From Clostridia bacterium (GTDB lineage Bacteria > Bacillota > Clostridia > Christensenellales > Aristaeellaceae): a stretch of DNA of 6,103 nucleotides. A program made the position numbers and the translations under genes. The DNA is taken from the NCBI GenBank assembly GCA_900759005.1, contig CAAEUQ010000030.1, forward strand, positions 1 to 6,103, written 5' to 3'. Below the pieces are notes generated by a model. The model was given only the letters and a program-made list of their open reading frames with translations, was not told the origin of the DNA and searched no databases. This document shows positions 5,177-6,103 of this stretch, one piece after another. Position 1 is the first letter of the stretch, and every line of letters begins with the position of its first letter.

Positions 5177-5569
5177 ATGATCAAGGGTGTTCATCACATT
5201 GCTTTGAAGTGTCATGGTGTTGAATCGTTCAACAAGACGATTGAATTTTACCGCGATGTACTGGGGTTACAGGTGGTTCGGACTTGGGGGGCGGGCAACG
5301 ATTCCGGAATCATGCTGACGACCGGCGACGCGATGCTGGAAATTTTCGCAAACGCGGACGACGCGCCTGTTGGCGGTACGATTCGACATTTCGCTTTGGC
5401 GACGGACGATGTAGACGAATGCGTTCGCGCAGTCGAAGCGGCGGGCTACGAGGTTTTCATTCGCCCGAAAGACATTGTAATCGCTTCCGTTCCCGCCTAT
5501 CCCGCGCGCATCGCCTTCTGCCGCGGCCCCGTAAACGAAGAAATCGAATTTTTTAAGGCTGAGCCTTAA
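5177..5569 (+). CDS. VOC (glyoxalase/dioxygenase superfamily) protein
   Basis: A 130-residue, single-domain-length protein made of two beta-alpha-beta-beta-beta modules, as is typical of the vicinal oxygen chelate fold. The start HHIAL (6-10), the helix with FYRDVLGLQ (24-32), the strand LEIF (54-57), RHFALATDDVDE (70-81), and the closing strand EEIEFF (121-126) match the family pattern. His7, Glu55, His71 and Glu124 are in the positions of the four metal ligands of glyoxalase-type enzymes. The substrate cannot be assigned: family members include glyoxalase I, epimerases, dioxygenases and resistance proteins. It is last in the rightward unit. The stop codon lies in a short palindrome (5553-5569), and repeat sequence begins at once after it. 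Confidence 0.85.
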   Translation: MIKGVHHIALKCHGVESFNKTIEFYRDVLGLQVVRTWGAGNDSGIMLTTGDAMLEIFANADDAPVGGTIRHFALATDDVDECVRAVEAAGYEVFIRPKDIVIASVPAYPARIAFCRGPVNEEIEFFKAEP

Positions 5570-5570
5570 C

Positions 5571-5626
5571 GCGGTTGCTGCCGCGCTTAGTCACGGCGAA
5601 ATTGAGTCGGGAAGCGACTCAATTTC
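5571..5626 (+). repeat. Truncated repeat core plus GGAAG-loop hairpin, copy 4
   Basis: Begins 2 nt after the VOC stop. It keeps the end of the core (GCTGCCGCGCTTAG, GTCACGGCG) and lacks the small GGT-loop hairpin. The GGAAG hairpin is a 12-bp perfect stem, 5598-5609 with 5615-5626, and its inner pairs are of the GAGTCG type. The orientation is sense relative to the VOC gene, as copy 3 is relative to the DUF4363-like gene. Confidence 0.85.
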
Positions 5627-5634
5627 TTGCTTAG

Positions 5635-5794
5635 GGTAACACCGCACAAATGAGGTGGTCGGCTGGCGAATGGATTTTTCGTCAGATGCAAATGCAAATT
5701 TCGAGGTTTTACTGGCGGTAAATGGAGGAATTTGCATGCCGCAGATGGCGGAAAAGACATCGCCGGACGCGCCGCCGAGTTGTGCGGTGTTGCC
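5635..5794. mobile_element. 160-bp MITE-like element with 15-bp terminal inverted repeats
   Basis: The left end GGTAACACCGCACAA (5635-5649) and the reverse complement of the right end, GGCAACACCGCACAA (5780-5794), differ at one base. TTAG flanks both ends (5631-5634 and 5795-5798), consistent with a 4-bp target duplication. Inside, the two halves remain complementary over most of their length (by eye about 70%), ending with a 9-bp match ATGCAAATT/AATTTGCAT (5692-5700, 5729-5737) around a 28-nt centre. No transposase is encoded. A TTAG target fits the YTAR preference known for IS5, so mobilisation by an IS5-family transposase elsewhere is possible. The family is not confirmed. Confidence 0.75.
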
Positions 5795-5796
5795 TT

Positions 5797-5830
5797 AGTT
5801 CAAAGCAAGGCTCTGTTCCCAATTTGACGC
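5797..5830 (+). repeat. 34-nt linker repeat, copy interrupted upstream by the MITE-like element
   Basis: Matches the minus-strand linker at 567-534 at 28 of 34 positions by eye. The first two bases belong to the right-hand TTAG duplication. Unlike the left copy, it is not followed by a clear GGAAG hairpin; different hairpins follow. Confidence 0.7.
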
Positions 5831-5837
5831 TCGCTGC

Positions 5838-5884
5838 GCCGTCGTGGTGACGGCTTGCGCCCTATGTTGGAGCATAGGTTGCGC
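5838..5884. repeat. Pair of adjacent hairpins
   Basis: The first has arms GCCGTC (5838-5843) and GACGGC (5849-5854) with loop GTGGT. The second has arms GCGCCCTATG (5857-5866) and CATAGG (5873-5878) plus GCGC (5881-5884), with TT bulged and loop TTGGAG. Neither is followed by a strong T-tract. They occupy the place that the type B hairpin has in the left copy. Function is unknown. Confidence 0.55.
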
Positions 5885-5910
5885 TTTGTTCGATATTAAC
5901 CGGAATACAT

Positions 5911-5944
5911 AAAAGCAATCGCGCGACAAAATGCGATCGCTTTT
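5911..5944. terminator. Candidate bidirectional terminator
   Basis: AAAAGCAATCGC (5911-5922) pairs with GCGATCGCTTTT (5933-5944) with one mismatch, around a 10-nt loop. T4 tails end the stem on both strands. It could end rightward transcription from the VOC gene and leftward transcription from a gene beyond the right edge. Confidence 0.5.
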
Positions 5945-6058
5945 GCATTCTCAAAACGAACCAACACAGATTTTGAATCTCTTCCCGATTCAAAAGCGCC
6001 CTGACCAAGCGCGGCAGCAATCGTCTGCGGGCCCCGCCCGCCGCATTCTCAAAACGAA
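5945..6058. repeat. Direct repeat pair, 16 nt, 98 bp apart
   Basis: GCATTCTCAAAACGAA occurs identically at 5945-5960 and 6043-6058. In minus orientation each copy follows a GGAAG-type hairpin (type A at 5995-5971, type B at 6097-6067), so the pair marks two successive hairpin units of the repeat family. Confidence 0.8.
5971..6041 (-). repeat. Palindromic repeat core plus GGAAG-loop hairpin, copy 5 (minus orientation)
   Basis: On the minus strand the order is a GCGGGC-GGG-GCCCGC hairpin (6041-6027), the GCTGCCGCGCTTGGTCAGGGCG-like core, then the hairpin with 9-bp arms 5995-5987 and 5979-5971. The base next to the loop on one side is mutated (T at 5980), so the closing pair of this copy is lost. 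Orientation suggests it follows a minus-strand gene lying beyond the right edge. Confidence 0.8.
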
Positions 6059-6066
6059 GAAACATA

Positions 6067-6097
6067 GCAAATCGAGTCGCCATTCGACCCGATTTGC
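6067..6097 (-). repeat. Type B hairpin, divergent loop (minus orientation)
   Basis: Arms 6067-6079 and 6085-6097 pair at 12 of 13 positions. The loop is AATGG on the minus strand in place of GGAAG. The lead TTTACCGC before it matches that of the type B hairpin at 505-535. This is the most diverged member of the family in the window. Confidence 0.7.
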
Positions 6098-6103
6098 GGT
6101 AAA

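Noticed and set aside
5881..5910. Promoter TTGTTC with an AT-rich -10 region for a small RNA
   Set aside because: The -10 region has no good match and the proposed transcript would run directly into the hairpin at 5911.
595..6041. Composite transposon bounded by the inverted repeat arrays
   Set aside because: The arrays encode no transposase, lie at gene ends in sense orientation, and bracket an essential gene (ispE). Independent repeats at gene ends explain the symmetry better.
5862..6083. 73-codon minus-strand reading frame near the right edge
   Set aside because: It crosses hairpins and the 16-nt direct repeats and has no ribosome binding site. I read it as non-coding.

Overview
The window looks like chromosomal DNA of a moderately GC-rich member of the Bacillota, most likely an uncultured clostridium. 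The evidence is strong GGAGG-type ribosome binding sites, a YetF/DUF421 protein beside a DUF4363-like protein, a membrane-anchored CapA protein with a Pro/Thr-rich linker, and a non-mevalonate isoprenoid gene (ispE). The exact lineage cannot be read from the sequence.

Layout: (1) Positions 1-594 hold no credible gene. They contain a tandem array of about 145-bp units, palindromic hairpins and terminator-like structures. (2) On the minus strand, a DUF421/YetF membrane protein (1207-1923) is followed by a small membrane protein resembling DUF4363 (595-1026). (3) A divergent intergenic region (1924-2082) carries a good sigma-A-type promoter facing right. (4) On the plus strand lie a double zinc-ribbon protein (2083-2649), a CapA-family metallophosphatase-like protein (2671-4077), ispE (4132-5097) and a VOC/glyoxalase-fold protein (5177-5569). 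A terminator-like hairpin lies between capA and ispE, just before the ispE ribosome binding site. (5) Positions 5570-6103 again hold no credible gene, only the same hairpin repeats, a MITE-like insertion and terminator-like hairpins.

The genes themselves are mostly housekeeping or common accessory families. The unusual content is between them. A modular palindromic repeat has seven hairpin copies here. Most have a 5-nt loop GGAAG, and the stems differ between copies by paired, compensatory changes. The copies just downstream of the two outermost genes are both in the sense direction of their gene. On the left, the repeat even supplies the last 17 codons and the stop codon of the DUF4363-like gene. 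On the right, the repeat linker is interrupted by a 160-bp element with 15-bp terminal inverted repeats and a 4-bp TTAG duplication. An uninterrupted copy of the same linker in the left region serves as the empty site. These readings come from alignment by eye. No database search was possible.
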